From Roseiflexaceae bacterium UBA965 (lineage in GTDB: Bacteria > Chloroflexota > Chloroflexia > Chloroflexales > Roseiflexaceae): a DNA stretch of 9,831 nt. Shown piece after piece: positions 1-6,412 of this stretch (the stretch's first letter is position 1; each line of letters opens with the position of its first letter). The notes below the pieces were generated by a model that did no database searches, was not told the origin of the DNA, and was given only the letters and a program-made list of their open reading frames with translations. The position numbers and the translations under genes were made by a program. Location of the stretch: NCBI GenBank assembly GCA_002292925.1, contig DBCF01000180.1:4570-14400 (forward strand). Reading direction: 5' to 3'.

Positions 1-203
1 ACTTGAATTGACAATCCGCCATGAGAAAACACGTGGGGCATAGACGTGAATTGGTTGGCAGGAAGGGCAAGCTTGCATATGCAGCGTTCGTAACGGTGGT
101 ATCAGGTGACTGACATGATGGGCACGATTAAGTTGTGTCATAATGATGATAATGCTGGATTTTGTGGAATAGCATAAATTCAGCTATGATAGGAAGGTAA
201 CCA
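1..203. other. Upstream non-coding region
   Basis: No convincing gene lies here. One forward frame is open from the window edge to a TAG at 41-43 and would give a 13-residue tail, too short to judge as the end of an upstream gene. The rest holds short AT-rich stretches, a GCAAGCTTGC palindrome at 67-76, and a weak ATAGC/GCTAT inverted repeat (169-173 and 183-187) just before the ribosome binding site of the first gene. The region probably carries the promoter and leader of the small membrane protein and acyl-CoA ligase unit. Confidence 0.5.
136..144 (+). promoter_or_regulatory. Possible extended -10 promoter for the small protein/acyl-CoA ligase unit
   Basis: TGTCATAAT matches an extended -10 element (TGn followed by CATAAT, five of six to TATAAT). 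No good -35 hexamer sits about 17 bp upstream. A start of transcription near 151 would leave a leader of about 50 nt before the ATG at 204. GATAAT at 148-153 is a competing -10 without the TG extension. The call rests on sequence match and on similarity to the two better promoters at 2202 and 8535. Confidence 0.35.
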
Positions 204-377
204 ATGAAAAAAATATTCAATTTTGTGGTATTTGTGGTTGGCCTTATCGTTGGTATTGTAACAGGTGCGGCGTTATTGGCCTATGCCTATCAAGAAGCTG
301 GATTATATCCTGCAGATGATGCTACCATCAAATTTATGGCGCGGGAACGCGGTTGGTTACGGGATGATGTCGAATAA
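204..377 (+). CDS. Small single-span membrane protein, unknown function (57 aa)
   Basis: I do not recognise a named family. The ATG has a good ribosome binding site, AGGAAGG at 191-197, six bases upstream. The product starts MKKIF and has one hydrophobic segment at about residues 7-29, followed by a charged tail of about 28 residues ending DDVE. The segment contains G13-x3-G17-x3-G21, a glycine zipper of the kind that packs helices in the membrane, so self-association or a membrane partner is plausible. It could also be read as an uncleaved signal anchor; I see no clear signal peptidase or lipobox site. It lies 38 bp before the acyl-CoA ligase with no terminator between, so the two are probably co-transcribed. 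The codon use, proper SD and position argue that it is real despite its size. Confidence 0.72.
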   Translation: MKKIFNFVVFVVGLIVGIVTGAALLAYAYQEAGLYPADDATIKFMARERGWLRDDVE

Positions 378-403
378 TTCGCATAGCATTGTTGCTAAAT
401 GAC

Positions 404-409
404 AGGAGG
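404..409 (+). promoter_or_regulatory. Ribosome binding site fixing the acyl-CoA ligase start at 416
   Basis: A perfect AGGAGG lies six bases before the ATG at 416. The same frame is open back to a TTG at 389, but that start would place this SD inside the coding sequence and has no SD of its own, so the ATG at 416 is preferred. Confidence 0.85.
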
Positions 410-415
410 TTGACA

Positions 416-2128
416 ATGGAGCGACCATGGTTGCGCTCGTATGAGCCGATTGTTCCCCACACCCTAGAATTCCCTGAATCGACGTTATTTGATACGTTGA
501 CGGCGGTCAGCAAAGAATTCCCGCAACAAAATGCTGTCAAACTGATTTTGAGTTATTTGTTGGGTGGACGGGCGATGATTGGGATGACGCTGACGTACGC
601 AGAGTTGTTACAACAATCAGAGCGGTTTGCCAATGCAATGTATCAACTAGGGGTGCGTAAGGGTGATCGAGTTGCAGTGATGTTGCCGAATTCGGTGCAT
701 TACGTGATTGCGTTTTTTGCGGCTATGCGCATTGGAGCAATCATCGTCAACAATAATCCCACTTATACTGCGCGGGAACTCAAGCACCAATTGGTTGATT
801 CTGGTGCCGAGACGATTATTATTTTGAACTTGTTTTATCCGCGCTTGCGGGAAATCCAGGCAGATACCAGTGTCAAACGGGTAATTGTCTGTTACATGTA
901 CGACTTCCTCGGCTTCCCGTCACGCCAGCTAGTGCGGGCCAAGCAACGTCGTGATGCGGCATGGGTCGAAGTGCAACGCGAACACGACATTTTCTTTTTT
1001 GAGCATCTCGTCAAAAAATACCCGGCAATGGCGCCAGTGGTACATGTGCATCCCGATGATGTGGCGGTATTGCAATATACCGGTGGCACGACGGGGTTGC
1101 CCAAGGCGGCAATGTTGACGCACCGTAATTTGCTGACAAACGCGACCCAGATTGATGCGTGGTTTACCACAGCCGAGCGTGGTGTCGAGAAATTCATGTG
1201 CGCCATTCCGTTCTTCCATGTCTATGGGTTGGTGGTGGCGATGGTCTATGGCATGAGTATCGGTGCCGAAATGCAGATTGTGCCCAATCCCCGCCCTATC
1301 GACAACGTGATGAATATCATGCAAAAAGAGCGTTCGACGGTTTACCCAGGCGTGCCGGCAATGTATATCGGGATTGTCAATCACCCCAATGTGGCCAACT
1401 ACGATTTGCGTTCGATTAAGGCGTGTTTGAGTGGCTCGGCGGCGTTGCCTGTCGAGATTCAGACCAAGTTTAACGATTTGACGGGTGGGCGCTTGATTGA
1501 AGGCTTTGGGATGACCGAGCTTTCGCCGGTGTCGCATGCCAATCCGTTACATGGTGTGTCGAAAAAGGGCTCAGTGGGTATTCCATTGCCCAATACCGAT
1601 GCCAAGATTGTTGATTTGGAAACGTTTGAGGATATCGCCATCGGCAGTGAAGCGACCGGTGAGTTGTGGGTACGTGGCCCGCAAGTCATGAAGGGGTATT
1701 GGCAACAACCCGCTGAAACGGCCAATGCGATTACTCCAGATGGTTGGATGCGTACGGGGGATATCGCCCGCACTGATGAAGACGGTTATTTCTTCATTGT
1801 GGACCGCCTGAAAGACATGATTATCGTGAGTGGGCTCAAGGTATTGCCACGCGATGTTGAAGAAGTGTTTTATATGCATCCGCAAATCCGCGAGGCGGCA
1901 GTAGTAGGTGTTCCCAACAAAGCCCGTGGTGATGATACGGTGACGGCATTTATTGTGACCCATACGGGTGAAACAATCGATACCGAAGAATTAAAGACGT
2001 TTTGCCGGCAATATTTGGCGGACTTCAAGGTGCCCCGCCACTACGAGTTCCGCAGTGAATTGCCCAAAACGACGGTTGGTAAGGTACTACGCCGGGCTTT
2101 GGTCCAAGAAATGGTTGCCAAACAATAA
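416..2128 (+). CDS. fadD: Long-chain-type fatty acid--CoA ligase (AMP-forming)
   Basis: Activates a fatty acid with ATP to an acyl-adenylate and transfers the acyl group to CoA, for beta-oxidation or lipid synthesis; cytosolic or membrane-associated. The 570-residue length is normal for FadD-type ligases. Conserved ANL-superfamily motifs appear in order: the P-loop YTGGTTGLPK at 221-230, GFGMTE at 363-368, TGD at 447-449 followed by the hinge DRLKD at 463-467, and the C-terminal PKTTVGKV at 550-557, whose K556 is in the position of the catalytic lysine. HPQIREAAVVGVP at 488-500 is typical of the C-terminal domain. Start chosen at ATG 416 on its AGGAGG. It follows the 57-residue membrane protein and ends 18 bp before a strong terminator. 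The chain length of the substrate cannot be read from the sequence; a medium-chain or other carboxylate ligase is the alternative. Confidence 0.93.
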   Translation: MERPWLRSYEPIVPHTLEFPESTLFDTLTAVSKEFPQQNAVKLILSYLLGGRAMIGMTLTYAELLQQSERFANAMYQLGVRKGDRVAVMLPNSVHYVIAFFAAMRIGAIIVNNNPTYTARELKHQLVDSGAETIIILNLFYPRLREIQADTSVKRVIVCYMYDFLGFPSRQLVRAKQRRDAAWVEVQREHDIFFFEHLVKKYPAMAPVVHVHPDDVAVLQYTGGTTGLPKAAMLTHRNLLTNATQIDAWFTTAERGVEKFMCAIPFFHVYGLVVAMVYGMSIGAEMQIVPNPRPIDNVMNIMQKERSTVYPGVPAMYIGIVNHPNVANYDLRSIKACLSGSAALPVEIQTKFNDLTGGRLIEGFGMTELSPVSHANPLHGVSKKGSVGIPLPNTDAKIVDLETFEDIAIGSEATGELWVRGPQVMKGYWQQPAETANAITPDGWMRTGDIARTDEDGYFFIVDRLKDMIIVSGLKVLPRDVEEVFYMHPQIREAAVVGVPNKARGDDTVTAFIVTHTGETIDTEELKTFCRQYLADFKVPRHYEFRSELPKTTVGKVLRRALVQEMVAKQ

Positions 2129-2146
2129 TCTACAACGGTACGTACA

Positions 2147-2184
2147 CCCCCCTTTGCGATTGGCGCAAAGGGGGGCTTCTGTTT
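2147..2184 (+). terminator. Rho-independent terminator after the acyl-CoA ligase gene
   Basis: A perfect 12-bp stem pairs CCCCCCTTTGCG (2147-2158) with CGCAAAGGGGGG (2164-2175) around a five-base ATTGG loop. It is followed by a modest T-rich tail, CTTCTGTTT (2176-2184). The stem is strong and GC-rich; the U-tract is interrupted by C and G. It separates the ligase unit from the glycosyltransferase unit. Because the stem is symmetric it could fold in the opposite direction too, but no gene converges on it here. Confidence 0.88.
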
Positions 2185-2210
2185 CGATGGGGGTGCTTTT
2201 TTGGTACAAT
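2182..2210 (+). promoter_or_regulatory. Extended -10 promoter for the glycosyltransferase unit
   Basis: TGGTACAAT at 2202-2210 is an extended -10 element (TG, one base, then TACAAT, five of six to consensus). A weak -35, TTTCGA at 2182-2187, is 17 bp upstream and overlaps the tail of the preceding terminator. Transcription would start near 2217 and leave a leader of about 65 nt. An alternative pair, TTGGTA (2201-2206) and TATAAA (2223-2228) with 16-bp spacing, is also possible. Confidence 0.55.
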
Positions 2211-2271
2211 CGAAGCAACCGTTATAAATACATACCGTTGTGGTGTGAATGATAATTTGTCTGTGTGGGAT

Positions 2272-2277
2272 AGGGAG
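2272..2277 (+). promoter_or_regulatory. Ribosome binding site favouring GTG 2283 as the start
   Basis: AGGGAG lies five bases before the GTG at 2283. An in-frame GTG at 2277 overlaps this SD and would need the poorer GGGA at 2267-2270. The ATG at 2281 runs straight into a stop codon. The GTG at 2283 is therefore preferred; the difference is two residues. Confidence 0.6.
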
Positions 2278-2282
2278 TGAAT

Positions 2283-5177
2283 GTGACCAATACGAAAACC
2301 GCCCAATTACGCATGCGCCGTTCGCAACGGATTCGTGTATTGCATCCGCTTACTAATGCATTTGATATGCGGTATGGGGTGTTGATTGTATTTGTGGTTG
2401 TCGCAATGGTATTGGCGTTTCAATCTCCTCCAGCTGTCGATATCGCGGTAGGGTCACTCGGTGATCGCTTGTTTTTGCAGAGTAGTGCGGGGCTCGGCGA
2501 AGCAGATGCTGCCTTATGGTATGGCGACGAGCTGAGTAGTGATGCGGCATCGGGGCGGAGTCGCTGGACGCGCCAAGTCGCGACGGTCGATATCCCCATG
2601 TTTGATACCACGTCAGATATTTCGTTGATGGTGCGGGTGGCGGGTTGGCCGACCACCGTGAAGCATGCGACGCTCACCCAACCCCAAGTTACGATTCAGG
2701 TGAATGGCACGACCACGACGGTGTTTACGCCGACAGTCGAATTTGCCGATTATTATTTTGTGTTGCCGGCGACATTGGGGCGAGATTCGGCCTTACAATT
2801 ACAAATAAAAACATCAGATGTGTTTACCCAGACCACCACAGGCTCAGATATCCGCCCCAAAGGGGTGCGGGTTGAACGTATCGCTGCTGCTACCCCTAAT
2901 GACTGGGTGGCGTGGAATAATCCTGCGTTGTGGATTGTCGGCGCAGGGATGCTTTTGGCGACCTTGGTTTATATATGGGGGATGATGCTCTTTCGTCGTC
3001 CCATGATTGCGCTCAGCGTGAGTCTGGCCATCTTGACCGGGGCAACAGTGGCATTGGCCTTTCAACGGATTTATGCGGTTGCGGTTGCTCCCTATCTTAT
3101 TGCGGGGATGAGTGTGTGGGTGCTGTGGCTGTTGCGTAGCGATGTGGCGCATATGATTGTCGCTGTACGTAATGCCTTTGGGCGTGGTGCAGGTATGGGA
3201 CTCGGGTTACTTGTCGCTTTGGCCGCGGTGGTCACGATGGCGTTACAGTCGCTGGGAATTGCTTCGTTTTTTGGGCATCCCATCTGGCAATTTGGGGCGA
3301 TTTGGGGCGTGGTGATATTGTTGTTGACGATTGGGGTGGGGTTGCCACTGGCAGGGCTGACGACGTGGTTAGATGTGCGTTGGCGGAGCCGGGGCGGCTG
3401 GTTATTTGGGACGATATTTATTGGGATTATGGGGTTGGCCATCTGGATCATCCAGATAGCGCCATTTATTGGGCATGCCGATTATGCCGATAATGCGGTG
3501 GTTGCGCGCAATCTCATCGCTGGTCGTGGCTGGGTCGTCGATTATGTGACGCAATTTTATCGCATCTATCCCAATGTGACCCACCCCCAAGAAACGTGGC
3601 CATTGCTTCAGCCGGTGTGGATTGCCGCTGTATTTTTGTTGGCAGGGGTGAGTGATGTGGCAGCTCGCATCCCCAACATTGTGTTTTTGGGTGTGGCACT
3701 CGGGCTGGTATGGCGCACGAGTGTGTTGATTTGGGATAAACGGGTAGGCACGATTGCGGTCATTTTGGCGGCAGGCAATATTTTTATTTACCGTCAGCTC
3801 ATCTTTGCCACGAGTGATCTGGCCTTCATGGCGTTTCATCTAGGGGCGATGGCGGCTGTATTTAGCTTGCGCATTCCTGATGACCCCCATCGCGTATTGC
3901 CGTGGTGGCAGACGCGGATTGTGCGGGTGGTAGGGGCGGGGGTGTGGACGGGGTTGATGTTGCTCCAAAAACCAGGTAGTGGCGGCATGAGTGCGATTGG
4001 GTTTGGCTTGTGGTTATTGTACGAATACCGTGCAACCTTTACCCAGCCACTGATTACCACGCGCCTCGACCGGTTGCGCAATAATCTACGCCAATATGCA
4101 GGGCGATTGTGGCCGGTCGTGGTGTGGGCGCTGGTGGCGTTGCTGTGTGTGGCGCCCTATGCCGAACGCAACATGCGCTTGTTTGGCAGCCCCGGGTATA
4201 CGACCGAGCAAACTGATACGTGGTTATTGGAGTACACCAATTGGGATGCGATTTATCGGGTCTATGCGCCCGATGGTGATATTGGCAGTGGTGACATCCC
4301 TGATCGGAGTTGGTTGTTGCGCTGGGGATTTGACGGGGTTGCGCTCAAGTTGATGCACCAAGTAGGCGCGATTCGTGATTATGTGATGCCGTCGTTTGGG
4401 TTTTTGCCGGCGCTGGTGCATCCACTTGGTGCCGCCGAGACGGCGACAGGCTTGCTGGCTGATGTGGCTTTGTGGTTCATGTTGTTGGGGTTGGTGGTTT
4501 GGCAAAACCAAATGAGTGGTATGTTGCGGCGATTGTTGAGCATTGGTTTTGCACCCTATGTGCTGTTTATGGTGATTTATTGGCATGCCAACGAGCCGCG
4601 TTACTGGGTGCCGTTGTTGCCATGGATGGCGATGTTTGCCGCAGTAGGGATGATTGCCGTCTATGACAAGGCGCGGCAATGGTTCCAAGGGCGACTCAAT
4701 GCGGTGGCGTTGCTTGGTTTGGTGGCGGTGGTTGGTTTGAGTGTGCAACCTAGTGTGATATATGTCCAAAACCGCCAAGCGGTTGATGCCCAAATGGTGG
4801 CTGCTGATCGCGACATGTATGCGTTTTTGCGCAACAAAACGCCGTTGAGTGCGGTAATGATGACCCGCGTGCCATGGCAATTGAATTGGTACGCCGAGCG
4901 CCCGGCAGTAATGATCCCCGCTGATAGCGACGCAGTGACGTTGTTGCGCCTTGCGCGCCACTATCAGGCACGCTATTTGGTGCTTGATGCATTACAACGC
5001 CCCAACGCTGCCACACGAGCCATGATTGCCACGATGATTGCCGACCCGGCCATCGGGATGAAAGAAGTCTATCGTACACCAGAATACCCGGTAAATGATG
5101 CGGGGCGAACGTATACGATGCAGAGTGTGGTGTATGAATTCCCGAGTGATTATGCTGGGGCTGCCCCCATCCGTTGA
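2283..5177 (+). CDS. GT-C (GT39/PMT-like) membrane glycosyltransferase with N-terminal outer domain
   Basis: Probable polyprenyl-phosphate-sugar-dependent glycosyltransferase of the cytoplasmic membrane, acting on the outer face. The 964-residue product has a positively charged N-terminus, a first membrane span at about 30-46, and a beta-rich, probably extracytoplasmic segment at about 50-205. From about 213 to 395 there is a run of hydrophobic helices. Next comes an outer loop with HADYADN (about 398-404), whose two aspartates fit the acidic first-loop motif of GT-C enzymes, then PQETWPLLQP and RIPN, as in GT39/ArnT-like proteins. More helices follow, with NEPRYWVPLLPW near 770-781, and a soluble C-terminal domain from about 830. 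The protein is longer than a typical 450-600-residue GT39 because of the two added regions. It leads a unit with the GT4 gene 8 bp downstream. Donor and acceptor are unknown; one role could be structural rather than catalytic. Confidence 0.78.
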   Translation: MTNTKTAQLRMRRSQRIRVLHPLTNAFDMRYGVLIVFVVVAMVLAFQSPPAVDIAVGSLGDRLFLQSSAGLGEADAALWYGDELSSDAASGRSRWTRQVATVDIPMFDTTSDISLMVRVAGWPTTVKHATLTQPQVTIQVNGTTTTVFTPTVEFADYYFVLPATLGRDSALQLQIKTSDVFTQTTTGSDIRPKGVRVERIAAATPNDWVAWNNPALWIVGAGMLLATLVYIWGMMLFRRPMIALSVSLAILTGATVALAFQRIYAVAVAPYLIAGMSVWVLWLLRSDVAHMIVAVRNAFGRGAGMGLGLLVALAAVVTMALQSLGIASFFGHPIWQFGAIWGVVILLLTIGVGLPLAGLTTWLDVRWRSRGGWLFGTIFIGIMGLAIWIIQIAPFIGHADYADNAVVARNLIAGRGWVVDYVTQFYRIYPNVTHPQETWPLLQPVWIAAVFLLAGVSDVAARIPNIVFLGVALGLVWRTSVLIWDKRVGTIAVILAAGNIFIYRQLIFATSDLAFMAFHLGAMAAVFSLRIPDDPHRVLPWWQTRIVRVVGAGVWTGLMLLQKPGSGGMSAIGFGLWLLYEYRATFTQPLITTRLDRLRNNLRQYAGRLWPVVVWALVALLCVAPYAERNMRLFGSPGYTTEQTDTWLLEYTNWDAIYRVYAPDGDIGSGDIPDRSWLLRWGFDGVALKLMHQVGAIRDYVMPSFGFLPALVHPLGAAETATGLLADVALWFMLLGLVVWQNQMSGMLRRLLSIGFAPYVLFMVIYWHANEPRYWVPLLPWMAMFAAVGMIAVYDKARQWFQGRLNAVALLGLVAVVGLSVQPSVIYVQNRQAVDAQMVAADRDMYAFLRNKTPLSAVMMTRVPWQLNWYAERPAVMIPADSDAVTLLRLARHYQARYLVLDALQRPNAATRAMIATMIADPAIGMKEVYRTPEYPVNDAGRTYTMQSVVYEFPSDYAGAAPIR

Positions 5178-5185
5178 GGTGAGTA

Positions 5186-6412
5186 GTGCGTGTGTTAATG
5201 TTGGCGACTTCTTTTCCGAAATACCACGGCGATACAACAGCGCCCTTTATCGCCGAAATTGCAGCCGGGGTGGTGGCACACGGGGTGGCTGTCCGGCTGT
5301 TGTTGCCCCACCACCGTGAATTTCGCCATGAAGCGATTGAGCGTGGCGTTGAGCTACGTACGTTTCGGTATGCGCCCCACCCTAGTTGGGCACTGTGGGG
5401 CTATGCCGAAGCCTTGCAGGCCGATGTGGGGTTACGCCGACGGGCCTTGTATGTGACGCCATTTGCCTTGATTGCCTCGACGTGGAGTTTGTGGCGGCAG
5501 GCGCGGGAGTTCCGCCCCGATGTCATCCACGGTCATTGGGTGTTGCCCAATGGTCTGCCGGCCATGGTTGTGGCGTGGCTGTGCGGGGTGCCGTTGGTGA
5601 TTAGCATGCACGGCTCTGATGTGGCAATGGCCGAGCGTACGTCACTCTATCGCCGGATTGCCGGCTGGATTTTTGGGCGGACGCGTTTTGCGACGGCTTG
5701 TAGCGGTGATTTGCATCAGCGAGCGCTGGCATTGGGGGCTGTCATGGCGACGACGATTACGTTGCCATATGGGGTTGCTACGAGTGAATTTCGCCCTGAT
5801 ATGCATGACCGGTCATGGATTGCGCAACGCTTTGGGATAGCGGCCACGGCGCCATTGGTGGTTGCAGTAGGGCGTTTTGTCACCAAAAAAGGCTTTCATC
5901 ATTTGTTGCGGACATTGCCTGCGTTGCGGGCAAGTAACCCGCAGGTGCGTTTGCTCCTAGCGGGGTATGGTGATTTACACGACGAATACGTGGCGATTAT
6001 CGATGCGCTGGGTGTGGCCGATATGGTTGTGATGCCGGGGCAGTTGTTACGTGACGAGGTTGCCCGGGTGATTGCTAGTGCCGATGTCTACTGTGTGCCG
6101 TCGGTACACGACGAGCTTGGCAACGTCGATGGTTTGCCCAATGCCTTGCTCGAGGGGATGGCGGCAGGGCGGGCGATTGTGGCAAGTGCGGTGGCCGGCA
6201 TCCCCGATGTGATTACTGATGGTGTACAGGGATTGTTGGTGCCTGAAGGGGATGAACCACGACTTGCGCAGGCGATTGTCAGCATATTGAGTAATCGTGC
6301 CTATGCAGATCGATTGGGAATGGCCGCACGGGCGCAAGTCAGTGATGCCCTGACGTGGTCACGGGTGACGGCACGCTTGGTGGCTGGCTATGCAGAGGTA
6401 TGTAAAAAATGA
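5186..6412 (+). CDS. Glycosyltransferase family 4 (GT-B fold)
   Basis: Cytosolic or membrane-associated transferase adding a sugar from a nucleotide-sugar donor to a glycan or lipid-linked acceptor. The 408-residue length is normal. The N-terminal acceptor domain starts MRVLMLATSFP and includes HGHWVLPNG (115-123) and HGSD (142-145). The donor domain shows VAVGRFVTKKGF (226-237), with R230 and K235 in the usual phosphate-contact region, and DGLPNALLEGMAAG (315-328). In that motif the first acid of the family's E-x7-E is aspartate (D315), with E323 intact; D is a known variant there. Start GTG 5186 follows GAGG at 5176-5179, which overlaps the stop codon of the upstream gene. The gene ends in an ATGA overlap with the next one, so the three genes are very likely translated together. 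Sugar specificity cannot be read; WcaL/AmsK-type exopolysaccharide transferases share the DGLPN motif style. Confidence 0.92.
   Translation: MRVLMLATSFPKYHGDTTAPFIAEIAAGVVAHGVAVRLLLPHHREFRHEAIERGVELRTFRYAPHPSWALWGYAEALQADVGLRRRALYVTPFALIASTWSLWRQAREFRPDVIHGHWVLPNGLPAMVVAWLCGVPLVISMHGSDVAMAERTSLYRRIAGWIFGRTRFATACSGDLHQRALALGAVMATTITLPYGVATSEFRPDMHDRSWIAQRFGIAATAPLVVAVGRFVTKKGFHHLLRTLPALRASNPQVRLLLAGYGDLHDEYVAIIDALGVADMVVMPGQLLRDEVARVIASADVYCVPSVHDELGNVDGLPNALLEGMAAGRAIVASAVAGIPDVITDGVQGLLVPEGDEPRLAQAIVSILSNRAYADRLGMAARAQVSDALTWSRVTARLVAGYAEVCKK

Noticed and set aside
1..43. Open frame to a TAG at 41-43 as the 3' end of an upstream gene
   Set aside because: Thirteen residues are too few to recognise a family or to separate from chance; noted only in the upstream-region entry.
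67..82. Adjacent palindromes GCAAGCTTGC and GCATATGC as an operator
   Set aside because: They are short, with no repeated partner in the window and no nearby regulator gene; chance is likely.
162..190. TTGTGG and TATGAT with 17-bp spacing as a promoter
   Set aside because: Transcription would start at about 197, on the SD of the small gene, and would remove its ribosome binding site.
929..1537. 202-codon open frame on the - strand inside the acyl-CoA ligase gene
   Set aside because: It is fully covered by a gene with all expected motifs, its translation is rich in His, Arg and Gln with no recognisable domain, and it looks like a frame shadow.
4224..4961. 245-codon open frame on the - strand inside the first GT39-like gene
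   Set aside because: Its His/Gln/Arg-rich translation is typical of the antisense of a membrane protein gene with this codon use. No SD or domain supports it.
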